Source: Archangium sp.
GTDB taxonomy: Bacteria > Myxococcota > Myxococcia > Myxococcales > Myxococcaceae
Reading direction: 5' to 3'
Length of the DNA: 64,000 bases
Assembly (NCBI GenBank): GCA_030681645.1
Contig: JAUXRX010000018.1
Coordinates: 372,001-436,000, forward strand
Below the pieces are notes generated by a model. The model ran no database searches, was not told the origin of the DNA, and was given only the letters and a program-made list of their open reading frames with translations. The position numbers and the translations under genes were made by a program. This document shows positions 1-8,277 of the stretch, piece by piece. How positions within the stretch are numbered: position 1 is the stretch's first letter; each line of letters begins with the position of its first letter.

Positions 1-40
1 GACGGTGGTGGACGGCGTCGACGTCTACCGAGCGCCCTGA
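1..40 (+). CDS. 3' end of an unidentified gene (partial)
   Basis: The first bases read in frame 2 as a short tail (TVVDGVDVYRAP) ending in TGA at 38-40. It would be convergent with the lipoprotein gene whose stop is at 57, a spacing typical of this window. Only twelve residues are visible, so no family can be named. It could also be non-coding. Confidence 0.35.
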   Translation, partial: TVVDGVDVYRAP

Positions 41-56
41 GCGGGAGGCTCCGCGA

Positions 57-584
57 CTACGGAACCACCTGAAGCCCAAACGCCATGCCGGACCCGGCCC
101 CGCCCGAGCCGTGGAAGTCGCAGTAGAAGCCATACTGACCGGCCACGACGCTGAACGTCGCGGGGGTGGTCGAGCTGGCTGGCAGGGCGCTCGTCGGACC
201 ACAGGACTGGGAACCCGGATGACCACCGGAGATGCCGGTGATTCGCACTTGCTGAGACGCCGTCACCCTGTGGCAGCCGCTGGACTGCGACGGGAGGTCG
301 ATCACCACCGGCGAGGCTTCGGCGGAGTGGTCCGTGTAGGTGACGCACCCGGCGAAGTTCGGGTTGGTAGGGCACGGAGTTCCCATGGCCCCTCCGCCGC
401 CACCGGTCGCGGTGCCGCCACCGGTCGCGGTGCCTCCGCCGGTCGCGGTGCCACCACCGGTCGCGGTGCCACCGCCTCCGCCGGTTGCGGTGCCACCACC
501 GGTCCCGCCATCGACCGTCGTGCTCGCACCACAGGCCATCGCCAGGCTCAGGGCCAGGGCTGCCAGCTGCACTCTCATCTTCAT
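57..584 (-). CDS. Predicted lipoprotein with cupredoxin-like (blue copper) domain
   Basis: The 175-residue protein has a lipoprotein signal peptide ending LAMAC (Cys18). A low-complexity linker of GTATGGG units follows (about residues 28-66), then a C-terminal domain. Its end reads YGFYCDFHG...GSGM, resembling the plastocyanin Cys-x2-His-x(n)-Met copper site, with a candidate first ligand at His122, then Cys155, His158 and Met167. The loop between His158 and Met167 is longer than in plastocyanin. The ATG at 584 has a GAGAGG Shine-Dalgarno, and upstream in-frame starts lack a signal peptide. Copper binding and electron transfer at the cell envelope are inferred. The gene is divergent from the ABC transporter genes. 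Confidence 0.75.
   Translation of the reverse strand: MKMRVQLAALALSLAMACGASTTVDGGTGGGTATGGGGGTATGGGTATGGGTATGGGTATGGGGGAMGTPCPTNPNFAGCVTYTDHSAEASPVVIDLPSQSSGCHRVTASQQVRITGISGGHPGSQSCGPTSALPASSTTPATFSVVAGQYGFYCDFHGSGGAGSGMAFGLQVVP
387..503 (-). repeat. Low-complexity GTATGGG-encoding tandem repeat
   Basis: Tandem units of about 21 bp (GCCACCGGTCGCGGTGCC-like on the plus strand) encode the Gly/Thr/Ala linker of the cupredoxin lipoprotein. Such linkers between lipidated Cys and folded domain are common in myxobacterial lipoproteins. Copy number is likely to vary by slippage. Confidence 0.8.
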
Positions 585-763
585 GGGCGCAATCCTCTCG
601 ATTCCCGGTGCTCGGCCACCGAGGGAAAGGGCGCTTTCTACCGGGCCTTCCCTGGAAGGCAATCTCGAACCCGGCCATTTCCATCGACGGCGGAGCTGCC
701 CGTGGTGCGTCGGGTGGGCTCAAAGTGACGCGAGCGCGCCCCTGGACGAGCTGCTTAGCTGCG

Positions 764-2278
764 ATGGCGATGAAGACGCGACGCTCGGCGGCGCTGGTGC
801 TCATGCTCGCTGCCTCCGTCACGCTCGGCGCCGAGCCGCTCACCTGGGGTGCCGATGCCCAGGGCGGGGCGCCGTACGTCTTCCAGGACCCGATGGAGCC
901 CAACCGGCTCACCGGCTTCGAGGTCGAGCTGGCCACCCTGCTCGGCCAGCGCATGGGCCGGCAGGCGCGCCCCGTTCACGGCCAGTGGGACAAGCTGCTC
1001 GAGCTGCTCGCGCGCGGTGACTTCGACCTGGTCATCAACGGCATCGAGGTCGCTGAAGAGAAGAAGCGGGTGGTCGAGCTCTCCCGCCCGTACTTCGCCA
1101 CGCCCGAGGTGCTCACCATTCGCAAGGCCGACCCGGCCGCGCCGCGCACGCTCGAGGCCCTGGCCACCCGCAAGGTGGGCACGCTGCCCGGCTCGATGGC
1201 CGCGCGCATCGCCGAACGTGCGGGCGCTGACGTGCGCACCTACGAAGGCGGGCAGGACGAGATCTACGACGACCTCAAGCTGGGCCGGCTCGACGCGGTG
1301 CTGCTCGATGAGCCGGTGGCGCACTACTACGGCGACCTCGAGCCCGAGTTCGAGTCGGTGCGCGAGGGCTTCGGGTCGGTCGAGTACGCCATCGCGGTGC
1401 GGCTCGACGATCACGAGCTGCTCGCGCAGGTGAACACCGCGCTCGAGGGCCTGCAGCGTGACGGCTCGCTGCGCGCGCTCTACGAGAAGTGGGGCATCTG
1501 GTCGCCCGAGACGGCGCAGCTCTTCGGCGATCCGTCGCCGGCTGCCCGGGGGCCCGCCATCGAGTTCGAGCGCTGGCGCGCGGCGGTGGGCAAGCTGCCT
1601 TCACTCTGGGAACGGATCACCACCCGCTACCCCGCGATGGTGCCGCTCTTCTTCCGGGGCGCGGCGCTGACCTTGCTCGTCTCGCTCTGCGCGATGGCGC
1701 TGGCGGTGCTGCTCGGGGTGGGGCTGGCGCTGGGCCGGCGCTTCGGGCCGACGCCGCTCAGGTGGCTGTGCGTCGTGTACATCGAGTTTTTCCGCGGCAC
1801 GCCGCTGCTGGTGCAGCTGACCATCGTGTACTTCGGGCTGCCCGAGCTGGGGCTCAAGCTGCACCCGTTCGTGGCGGGCGTGGTGGCGCTGGGCCTCAAC
1901 TACGCCGCTGCCGAGGCAGAGAACTACCGCGCGGGGCTCGAGTCGGTGCCCTCGGGCCAGCAGGAGGCGTCGGCGGTGCTGGGGCTCACCACCTGGCAGA
2001 CGCTGCGCCTGGTGATCGGCCCGCAGGCCGTGCGCATCTCGATTCCCCCGATGACGAACGACTTCATCGCGCTGCTCAAGGACAGCTCGCTGGTGTCGAT
2101 CGTCACGCTCACCGAGCTGACCAAGACGTACACCAACCTCGCCAACTCCACGCGCGATCACCTGGGCCTCGGGCTGGTGGTCGCCGCGTTCTACCTGCTG
2201 CTGGGGCTGCCCTTCGCCCGGCTGGCGCGCGCGGCCGAGCGGCACTTCGGGCGTCACCTGCGCCGGGAGGCTTCATGA
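764..2278 (+). CDS. Amino-acid ABC transporter, substrate-binding protein fused to permease
   Basis: The 504-residue protein starts with a Sec signal peptide (residues 1-22). A family 3 (polar amino acid type) solute-binding domain covers about 24-245. The permease domain (about 280-495) has several hydrophobic helices and the EAA-type cytoplasmic loop (GQQEASAVLGL...IGPQA) that docks the ATPase. The binding-protein/permease fusion is known in the GlnP type of importer. The ATG at 764 is chosen because the signal peptide begins there; ATG 770 is an alternative. Its stop overlaps the start of the ATPase gene (ATGA), so the two are translationally coupled. The exact amino acid substrate cannot be read from sequence. 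Confidence 0.9.
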   Translation: MAMKTRRSAALVLMLAASVTLGAEPLTWGADAQGGAPYVFQDPMEPNRLTGFEVELATLLGQRMGRQARPVHGQWDKLLELLARGDFDLVINGIEVAEEKKRVVELSRPYFATPEVLTIRKADPAAPRTLEALATRKVGTLPGSMAARIAERAGADVRTYEGGQDEIYDDLKLGRLDAVLLDEPVAHYYGDLEPEFESVREGFGSVEYAIAVRLDDHELLAQVNTALEGLQRDGSLRALYEKWGIWSPETAQLFGDPSPAARGPAIEFERWRAAVGKLPSLWERITTRYPAMVPLFFRGAALTLLVSLCAMALAVLLGVGLALGRRFGPTPLRWLCVVYIEFFRGTPLLVQLTIVYFGLPELGLKLHPFVAGVVALGLNYAAAEAENYRAGLESVPSGQQEASAVLGLTTWQTLRLVIGPQAVRISIPPMTNDFIALLKDSSLVSIVTLTELTKTYTNLANSTRDHLGLGLVVAAFYLLLGLPFARLARAAERHFGRHLRREAS

Positions 2279-3042
2279 CGCTGGTGGTGAAGGACCTGGT
2301 GCGGCACCACGACGGCAACCTGAAGCCGACGCTCGCGGGCATGTCGTTCGATCTGCCGGCGGGCACGCTCACCGCGCTGCTGGGCCGGAGCGGGGCGGGG
2401 AAGTCGACGATGCTGCGCTGCGTGATGGGCCTCGAGCCCTTCGAGTCGGGCAGCATCGACATCGACGGGGTGGTGGTGAAGGGCACGAAGGAATGTTCGC
2501 CGGCCGAGCGGAAGAAGGCGGTCGCCGCGTCGCGGCTGCGGCTGGGCCTGGTGTTCCAGTCGTTCGAGCTCTTCCCCCACCTCACCGCGCTCGAGAACTG
2601 CGTGCTGGCGCCGATGCACGCGAAGAAGGAACCCCGGGCCGTGGCCGAGAAGCGGGCCCGCGAGCTGCTGTGCCAGCTCGGGCTCGAGCCGCGCCTCGAC
2701 GCGTTCCCCGAGCAGCTGTCGGGCGGGCAGAAGCAGCGGGTGGCGATCGCGCGGGCGCTGGCGATGGAGCCGCGGGTGCTGCTCTACGACGAGCCCACCA
2801 GCGCGCTCGACCCGTCGATGAAGAACGAGGTGCTGCAGACCTTGAAGCGCATCGACGCCACCGGGGTGACGCAGGTGGTGGTGACGCACGATCTCCAGCT
2901 CGCGCGGGGCGTGGAACACGTGTGCATTCTCGACCACGGGGTGGTGATCGAAGCGGGGCCGCCTGACCAGGTGCTCAAGGCGCCGGCGCACGAGAGCACC
3001 AGGGCCCTGCTCGCCGCGTGGATGCAGCACGAAGGTGCCTGA
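2275..3042 (+). CDS. Polar amino-acid ABC transporter ATP-binding protein (GlnQ-like)
   Basis: The 255-residue ATPase has Walker A (GRSGAGKST), Q-loop, the LSGGQKQR signature, Walker B (VLLYDEP) and the switch His (VVVTHD). It is the energising subunit of the importer encoded just upstream, overlapping that gene by four bases. GGGAGG at 2265-2270 is its ribosome binding site. Size and motif order match the GlnQ/HisP group. It ends three bases from the convergent M50 protease gene. Confidence 0.92.
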   Translation: MTLVVKDLVRHHDGNLKPTLAGMSFDLPAGTLTALLGRSGAGKSTMLRCVMGLEPFESGSIDIDGVVVKGTKECSPAERKKAVAASRLRLGLVFQSFELFPHLTALENCVLAPMHAKKEPRAVAEKRARELLCQLGLEPRLDAFPEQLSGGQKQRVAIARALAMEPRVLLYDEPTSALDPSMKNEVLQTLKRIDATGVTQVVVTHDLQLARGVEHVCILDHGVVIEAGPPDQVLKAPAHESTRALLAAWMQHEGA

Positions 3043-3045
3043 GGC

Positions 3046-4149
3046 TCACGCGGCGCGGTTGAGCGCCTTCTGCACCTTCAGCAGCTCTCTCAGGTTCGAC
3101 ATCGGCAGCACGCCGACGAGCTTCTCGCCATCGAGCACCATGAGCACCGAGTCGCTCTCCTCGCTGTTCTCGTTCAGCTTCGAGAGCGCCTCCTCGATCT
3201 TCGAGTCGACCTCGATGCCCTCGTGGTCGCGGCGCATCGCCTCGCGCACCGTCGCCCCTTCGCCGTGCTTCTCCAGCCCCTTGAGCAGGTCGTCGAAGCC
3301 CAGCACCCCGGCCACCGAGTCCCACTGCATCACCGGGAACTCCGACTGGAAGGTGCTCACGAAGACCGAAGAGGCGTGCTTGAGCGTGTCGCCGGTCGAG
3401 AGGGTGATCGGCTCGTCCACCATCACGTCGCGCACCGAGAAGGGGCGCAGGGTGTGGCGCTCGCGCACGTCGCGCAGCTCGTGGCGCGCGCTCATCCACA
3501 ACCAGACCGCGGTGAGCACGAACACCAGGTTGAACTTGCCGGGGACGATCGCCAGCGCGATCGAGCCGACCTGCGCGACCCGCGCCGCCACCCGGGTCGC
3601 CTCGGGGTAGGGGAGCTTGAACGCGAGCGCCGCGCGCAGCACCCGGCCACCGTCCATCGGGAAGATGGGCAGCAGGTTGTAGAGCCCCAGCACCAGGTTG
3701 AGCCACATCACCGCCGCGAGCGGATGCCGGGCCGGGTCGAAGATCTCCTCGAAGTCGAAGAGGTGGTCGCCCACCTTCAGCACCACGAACAGCACCAGCG
3801 CGATGGCCAGGCTCACCACCGGCCCCGCGAGCGAGATGAACAGCTCGTGCCGAGGCGCTTCGGGCACGCGCTCGAGGTGTGCCATGCCGCCCATCGGGGT
3901 GAGCTCGATGTGGAGCGTGCGAATGCCGAGCCGCCTCGCCACCAGGGCATGCCCGAGCTCGTGCAGGAAGACGGTGAAGAACACCGCGACCATCAGCAGC
4001 ACCGCGGAAACGGCCGCGCTCCAGCCGCCGCCCGCCTGGATGGTGCGAATCGCGATCCACGCGAGCAGCACTGCGAACGTCACGTGCACCTGGAGCTGGA
4101 TTCCGGCGACCCTGCCGAGCGCGAACGACCACGGGTTCTTCGAAGGCAT
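3046..4149 (-). CDS. Site-2-type M50 membrane metalloprotease with tandem CBS domains
   Basis: The 367-residue protein has several membrane segments. HELGH at residues 63-67 supplies two zinc ligands and the catalytic Glu. The second conserved motif, LLPIFPMDGGR, contains Asp166, the third zinc ligand. The C-terminal third (about 230-365) looks like two CBS domains, which commonly bind adenine nucleotides. Proteases of this group cut within membranes, for example anti-sigma factors; the target here is unknown. The ATG at 4149 begins the conserved N-terminus; a TTG six codons upstream is possible. Arrangement and length match the SpoIVFB-like CBS-bearing subgroup. Confidence 0.9.
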   Translation of the reverse strand: MPSKNPWSFALGRVAGIQLQVHVTFAVLLAWIAIRTIQAGGGWSAAVSAVLLMVAVFFTVFLHELGHALVARRLGIRTLHIELTPMGGMAHLERVPEAPRHELFISLAGPVVSLAIALVLFVVLKVGDHLFDFEEIFDPARHPLAAVMWLNLVLGLYNLLPIFPMDGGRVLRAALAFKLPYPEATRVAARVAQVGSIALAIVPGKFNLVFVLTAVWLWMSARHELRDVRERHTLRPFSVRDVMVDEPITLSTGDTLKHASSVFVSTFQSEFPVMQWDSVAGVLGFDDLLKGLEKHGEGATVREAMRRDHEGIEVDSKIEEALSKLNENSEESDSVLMVLDGEKLVGVLPMSNLRELLKVQKALNRAA

Positions 4150-4194
4150 GGCGCATGGTGGCACCAAGCCCGCCAGGGAGCGATGATGCCGGGG

Positions 4195-4737
4195 TCAGCC
4201 GCCGCAGTCGGCCTCGCAGTCGACACAGCGAATCGTCGACGTCGCGCTGGCGCGGCCGAGGAACTGGCCGGCGCGCTTCACCGTCACTTCCATGCGCAGC
4301 GGCTCGCGCATGACGCTGACGCCGGGGGCGGTGGGGCACAGCACCATCACCACCGAGCCCTCGGAGATCCACGCCCCCCCGTCCGTCGCCATCACGTCGA
4401 ACACCCTGCTGCCGCGGCTGACCAGCAGCCCATCGCGCACCCGGTGCACCCGGTGCTCGAAGGTGGCGTCTGCCGCGACGCGCCCGCTGACCTGGTACTT
4501 CGCGTAGACGTGATGGCCACCCTGCGGGCCGCGGTGGAGGTCAATCTCCACGCCGATCGGCATGAACACGTCGCCGGTGTCGTCCGTGGTGCCGAAGACG
4601 ATGGTGCCGTCGGGCCAGAGCGGGGGGCCGAGATCGCCGCCGTCCTGGTCGGTGAGCGGCTGCGGCCGGGGCGTCGGGACCTGGATGCAGCAGGCGCTCA
4701 GCCCGAGCGCGAGGAAGAGGAGTGCGAAGGCGCGCAT
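4195..4737 (-). CDS. Predicted lipoprotein of unknown function
   Basis: The 180-residue protein starts with a lipoprotein signal peptide ending LSAC and has a C-terminal Cys cluster (CVDCEADCGG). The body is not recognised. The ATG at 4737 puts the signal peptide at the N-terminus; an ATG four codons upstream is also possible. The gene is divergent from the small Cys-rich lipoprotein gene at 4801, with only 63 bases between them for both promoters. Confidence 0.7.
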   Translation of the reverse strand: MRAFALLFLALGLSACCIQVPTPRPQPLTDQDGGDLGPPLWPDGTIVFGTTDDTGDVFMPIGVEIDLHRGPQGGHHVYAKYQVSGRVAADATFEHRVHRVRDGLLVSRGSRVFDVMATDGGAWISEGSVVMVLCPTAPGVSVMREPLRMEVTVKRAGQFLGRASATSTIRCVDCEADCGG

Positions 4738-4800
4738 GTCTGGCAACATCTTCGCGCTTCGACGGTGGCAGCGTCGCCCGGAAACTGACAAGCCGGGCTC

Positions 4801-5121
4801 ATGCGCCTGTCCTTCCTCACGTTGCTGTTCTTTGCCTGCGGAGACCCGACGATCCTCGACGGGAAGGCCTACTCCAGAGCGTGCGCCGTCAGCGCGGACT
4901 GTGTCGGTGTGTTCCTTGGCAATCAGTGCGAAGCCTGTGGCTGCCCGAACGCGGCGATCGCGAGCAGCGACAAGGTTACGTACGAAGCCGATCGCTCGTC
5001 GGCCCTCGCGGCGTGCGGTCCTCGTCCGGAGATCGGCTGCACGCCCTGCCCGGACCGTCTGCCTGCCTGCCTGCTGACCGGCAGCCCAATCTCGGAAGAT
5101 CGGGCCTGCGCGCTCCAGTGA
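4801..5121 (+). CDS. Small Cys-rich secreted or lipoprotein
   Basis: The 106-residue protein has a short hydrophobic N-terminus ending LLFFACG, consistent with a lipobox. About ten Cys residues follow, in the pattern C-x5-DC-x9-C-x2-CGC. The same pattern occurs in the product at 30995-31303, so the two look like distant paralogues of one secreted family. The Cys residues probably form disulphides outside the cytoplasm. Function is unknown. The stop overlaps the GTG start of sfsA (GTGA), indicating co-translation. Confidence 0.7.
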   Translation: MRLSFLTLLFFACGDPTILDGKAYSRACAVSADCVGVFLGNQCEACGCPNAAIASSDKVTYEADRSSALAACGPRPEIGCTPCPDRLPACLLTGSPISEDRACALQ

Positions 5122-5927
5122 GGGCTCTGTGGCGTTGGCCGACCGCGCTGCACGAAGGCCGGCTGGTGCGCCGCTACGAGCGCTTCATCGCCGAGGTGCG
5201 GCTCGGCCGGCAGTTGGTGCGCGCGCACTGCGTGAACCCCGGCCGCATGGAAGGCATGGTCGTGCCCGGCGCGCGCGTGTGGCTGAGCGAGGCGCCGGGC
5301 CGGCACCTGCCGTGGACGTGGGAGCTGGTCGAGCTCGAGGGCCGGCTCGTCGGCGCGAACACCTCGCTGCCGAACAAGCTGGTGGGTGAGGTGCTGCGCC
5401 AGCGCCTGCTCCCCGGCCTCGACGACGCGACCGCCATTCACGCCGAGCGCGTCTTCGGGCGCGGGCACCGGGTCGACTTCCTGCTCGAGCGGCCGCGCGG
5501 CGATCACTACGTCGAGGTGAAGAACTGCCACCTGGTCTACCCCGATGGCTGCGGCTACTTCCCCGACTCGGTGAGCGAGCGCGCCACCACGCACGTCGAG
5601 GCGCTCACGCGGCTGGTGAAGAAGGGCGTGCCGGCGACGGTGGTGTTCACGCTGCAGCGCGACGACGCGGTGCTGCTGCGCCCGAGCGCCTTGCACGATC
5701 CGAAGTTCGCCTCGGCGATGCGGCGCGGGGTGAAGGCCGGCCTCGAGGTGCGCGCGGTGCGGCTGGTGCCTTCGCTCGAGGGGATTGCGTTCGATGGCGA
5801 GGTGCCGGTCGACGTGCGCGGCTCAGACGTCGAGCTCACGCGCTCATGGAGCGCGGCCTACGACTCGACCAGCGGCTGGGTGCGGAAGGACGGAAGGATC
5901 GCGGGTCGCGCGATCCCTCCAGCGTGA
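5118..5927 (+). CDS. sfsA: SfsA family protein (sugar fermentation stimulation homologue, predicted nuclease)
   Basis: The 269-residue protein matches the SfsA family in length and motifs: CVNPGRMEG near residue 37, then a restriction-endonuclease-like core with VDFLLE and YVEVKNC (a D...ExK catalytic pattern), and FPDSVSERATTH. Family members have been linked to sugar catabolism regulation and DNA binding; a nuclease activity is inferred from the fold. The GTG at 5118 overlaps the preceding stop by four bases and gives a normal N-terminus. It is convergent with the gene ending at 5937. Confidence 0.9.
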   Translation: MRALWRWPTALHEGRLVRRYERFIAEVRLGRQLVRAHCVNPGRMEGMVVPGARVWLSEAPGRHLPWTWELVELEGRLVGANTSLPNKLVGEVLRQRLLPGLDDATAIHAERVFGRGHRVDFLLERPRGDHYVEVKNCHLVYPDGCGYFPDSVSERATTHVEALTRLVKKGVPATVVFTLQRDDAVLLRPSALHDPKFASAMRRGVKAGLEVRAVRLVPSLEGIAFDGEVPVDVRGSDVELTRSWSAAYDSTSGWVRKDGRIAGRAIPPA

Positions 5928-5936
5928 GGCGGGACT

Positions 5937-6941
5937 TCAGCCTTCGTTGGTGACCTTGAGGCCGGGCGCCATCGGGAAGCCCCACGCCTTGATGATCTCG
6001 ACGGGGTCGACGAACTTCATGCCTTCCTTCTCCTGCTGCTTGCACAGGCGGCCGGACATGCCCACGTAGGTGACGACGCCCTTCTCCATGTGGATGTGGC
6101 CGTTGAAGAGCATCTGCTTGCCGCGCGCGAGCGAAGCGGTGGTGAGGATGAGGCCGGGGTCTGCCTTCGAGCGGCGCGCCGCGGGCACCGCGTGGAGCGA
6201 GCCGTCAGCGAGGATGGCGAAGTTCGAGGCGTACTTCTGCCCGCCCGCCCCGCGCGCGAACGTGTCCGAATGAGACGCCTCGTCGTACAGCTCGGTGATG
6301 TTGCCGCTGCCCTTCATGCTGACCTTCTCGTAGGTCGCCCGGTTGTCCTTCACCCCGGTGATCACGTTGAAGGTCTGCACCGTGTTCATGTCTTCGGCGA
6401 TCTTCGCCGGCGTCAGCTCGGTGTGCTTGAAGGCGAGCGAGTCGGCCGCGTTCGATTCCTGGCTGTAGGGGTTGAACTTGCCCTCGACCGTCAGCTCGGG
6501 CTCGCCGTGCGAGGTGTCGTAGATGGGGTCGGGCTTGAGCTCGCGCACGTCGTACGCGGTGGCGCCGTTCTTGAGCTGGTTGTTGACGGCGTTCTTCACC
6601 GCGTCGGGAATCGGCGAGCCACCGAAGCTCTTGGTGGCCGTGCCGACGGTGAGCAGCTTGCCCGCCTCACTCGAGAGCTTCGCGGCAGACGCCTTCACGT
6701 CGCGGTTCACCTCGGCGGCGTCGCGGCGCAGGCTGTCGATCTCCCCCAGCTTGGTCTGCAGCTTTTTCTTCGCGGCGGGCTCCATCATGCCGGCGAACTT
6801 GTCCGCCTCGGCCTTGATCGCCTTCTGCTCTTCCTTCGAGATCGAGCCGGCCGACTCGAGGATGGTGTCGACGTCCTTCACGTCGATCTTCCGGTCCGTC
6901 GTCACTCGCTGAAATGCGCCCTTCACGTCACTGACCGACAT
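5937..6941 (-). CDS. Unknown protein with an EF-hand-like N-terminal helical module
   Basis: The 334-residue protein has no signal peptide. Residues 5-65 form a helical module with the core TTDRKIDVKDVDTIL, which aligns with the start of the calpain-like protease at 52969 (LTDNKVTLKEASALI). The pattern recalls a degenerate EF-hand loop. A charged helical stretch follows (about 65-100). The remainder, including FNGHIHMEKGVVTYVGMSG near the C-terminus, is not recognised. ATG 6941 has an AGGGGG ribosome binding site. Function unknown; the shared module suggests a common targeting or regulatory role. Confidence 0.75.
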   Translation of the reverse strand: MSVSDVKGAFQRVTTDRKIDVKDVDTILESAGSISKEEQKAIKAEADKFAGMMEPAAKKKLQTKLGEIDSLRRDAAEVNRDVKASAAKLSSEAGKLLTVGTATKSFGGSPIPDAVKNAVNNQLKNGATAYDVRELKPDPIYDTSHGEPELTVEGKFNPYSQESNAADSLAFKHTELTPAKIAEDMNTVQTFNVITGVKDNRATYEKVSMKGSGNITELYDEASHSDTFARGAGGQKYASNFAILADGSLHAVPAARRSKADPGLILTTASLARGKQMLFNGHIHMEKGVVTYVGMSGRLCKQQEKEGMKFVDPVEIIKAWGFPMAPGLKVTNEG

Positions 6942-7076
6942 GGTGCCCCCTGCTGATGAGTTGTTCGAAAAGGCGTGTAGCGTAAGCGGCGCCCGCTGAA
7001 TCCGTCCTGTTTCAAGACCTCAGGTACGAGGATGTAGGCGTTGTCGGCAGATGTGCGCCAGGGTTGCGGACGATTC

Positions 7077-7101
7077 GACAAAGCCCTTTTACATCAAGGG
7101 C
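7077..7101 (-). terminator. Probable intrinsic terminator after yjbQ
   Basis: On the minus strand, six bases after the yjbQ stop, GCCCTT pairs with AAGGGC around a seven-base loop (7083-7101), followed by TTTGT. The stem is short and the U-tract imperfect, but its position directly downstream of a stop supports the call. Confidence 0.45.
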
Positions 7102-7106
7102 CTGGC

Positions 7107-7520
7107 TCACTCGCCCATCACCTTGACGATGACCCGCTTGCGCCGCTGGCCATCGAACTCGGCGTAGAACACCTGCTGCCAGGTGCCGAGGTCGAGCTGC
7201 CCCTTGGTGACCGGGACGATCACCTGGTGGTGCACCAGCATCGACTTGAGGTGCGCGTCGGCGTTGTCCTCTCCGGTCTGGTGGTGCTGGTAGTCGGGCT
7301 TGGCGGGCGCGAGGTGTTCGAGCCATTTCCAGATGTCTTCGAAGAGCCCTGACTCGTTGTCGTTGACGAACACGCCGGCGGTGATGTGCATCGCCGAGAC
7401 GAGGGCCATGCCTTCCTTGATGCCGCTCTTCCTGACCAGTTGGGAAACGGTGTCGGTGATGCGCACCAGTTCCCGCCGCTGCGGGGTCTCGAACCAGAGG
7501 TATTCGGTCAGCGTCTTCAT
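7107..7520 (-). CDS. YjbQ family protein (UPF0047)
   Basis: The 137-residue protein carries the family hallmarks HITAGVFVNDNE, the HHQTGEDNADAHLKS region and a C-terminal GQRRKRVIVKVMGE strand. The family has a single compact domain; some members have weak thiamine-phosphate synthase activity in vitro, but the physiological role is unsettled. ATG 7520 fits the family N-terminus. Only 24 bases separate it from the divergent pilin-like gene, so promoters must overlap coding DNA. Confidence 0.9.
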   Translation of the reverse strand: MKTLTEYLWFETPQRRELVRITDTVSQLVRKSGIKEGMALVSAMHITAGVFVNDNESGLFEDIWKWLEHLAPAKPDYQHHQTGEDNADAHLKSMLVHHQVIVPVTKGQLDLGTWQQVFYAEFDGQRRKRVIVKVMGE

Positions 7521-7544
7521 GAACGCGCGGTATACCCCGGCCTC

Positions 7545-8222
7545 ATGAACCCCAACCCGATGAACGCTCCCGTGAAGCCCGCCGTGCTCCCCGTCGTTGC
7601 GTTGGTCCTGGGGGTGATCGGGTTCTGCTTTCCGCCGTTCTTCCTGATCGCGATCGTCCTGGCGATCGTGTCCCTGGTCAAGGCGGCCGAGCCGGCCTAC
7701 GCGGCTCGCAAGACGCTGGCCATCATCACCCTGGTGCTCGGCTTCGTGTACGTACCGGTCGTCGGCATCCTGGCGGCGATCGCCATTCCCAACTTCATCA
7801 AGTTCCAGGCGCGCTCGAAGCAGAGCGAGTGCAAGGCGAACCTCAAGGCCGCCTTCCAGGCGCAGAAGGCCTACTTCGCCGAGAAGAACACCTATGGCAC
7901 CACGGCCGAGGAGATCGGCTTCTCGCTCGAGCCGCGCAATCGCTACAACTACCGCATCGGGCCCGACAGCCTCATCCCCGCCACCCAGACCACCACGCCC
8001 TCGCAGGAGCTCGAGGCCGGCTACCCGCCCGGGCTCATCGACCTGGTCGGCCTCCATGGCGACTGCGCCGACAAGTGCGACGTGACCATGGTGTGCGCTG
8101 GGAACGTGGACAACGACCCCTTCGTCGACGTGTGGAGCATCTCCACCGGCCAGCGCACGGCGAACGGTGAGGTGGTGCCCGCCGGCGTGCCCTTCAACGA
8201 GGCGGACGACCTCAGCAACTAG
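7545..8222 (+). CDS. DUF4190-like membrane domain fused to a type IV pilin-like tail
   Basis: The 225-residue protein has two hydrophobic helices (about 13-47 and 55-85). The first part resembles DUF4190 (SLVLG..., then TLAIITLVLGFVYVPVVG). The second helix runs directly into a pilin signature, GILAAIAIPNFIKFQARSKQSE, and a globular part very like Myxococcus PilA (IGF...NRY.YRIG; Cys pair; NVDNDPFVDVWSI). The prepilin peptidase site (Gly then FTLIE, with Glu5) is missing. It may therefore be a membrane protein that borrowed a pilin tail rather than an assembled pilin. ATG 7545 is used; ATG 7560 is possible. Confidence 0.8.
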   Translation: MNPNPMNAPVKPAVLPVVALVLGVIGFCFPPFFLIAIVLAIVSLVKAAEPAYAARKTLAIITLVLGFVYVPVVGILAAIAIPNFIKFQARSKQSECKANLKAAFQAQKAYFAEKNTYGTTAEEIGFSLEPRNRYNYRIGPDSLIPATQTTTPSQELEAGYPPGLIDLVGLHGDCADKCDVTMVCAGNVDNDPFVDVWSISTGQRTANGEVVPAGVPFNEADDLSN

Positions 8223-8277
8223 AAGAGAAATTCCGGGGTGATGGAGCGGGTGGTACCGTCACACACCTCTTCATCCC

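Noticed and set aside
387..503. Regulatory repeat or CRISPR upstream of the ABC transporter
   Set aside because: The repeats encode a low-complexity linker within the cupredoxin lipoprotein and are in frame.
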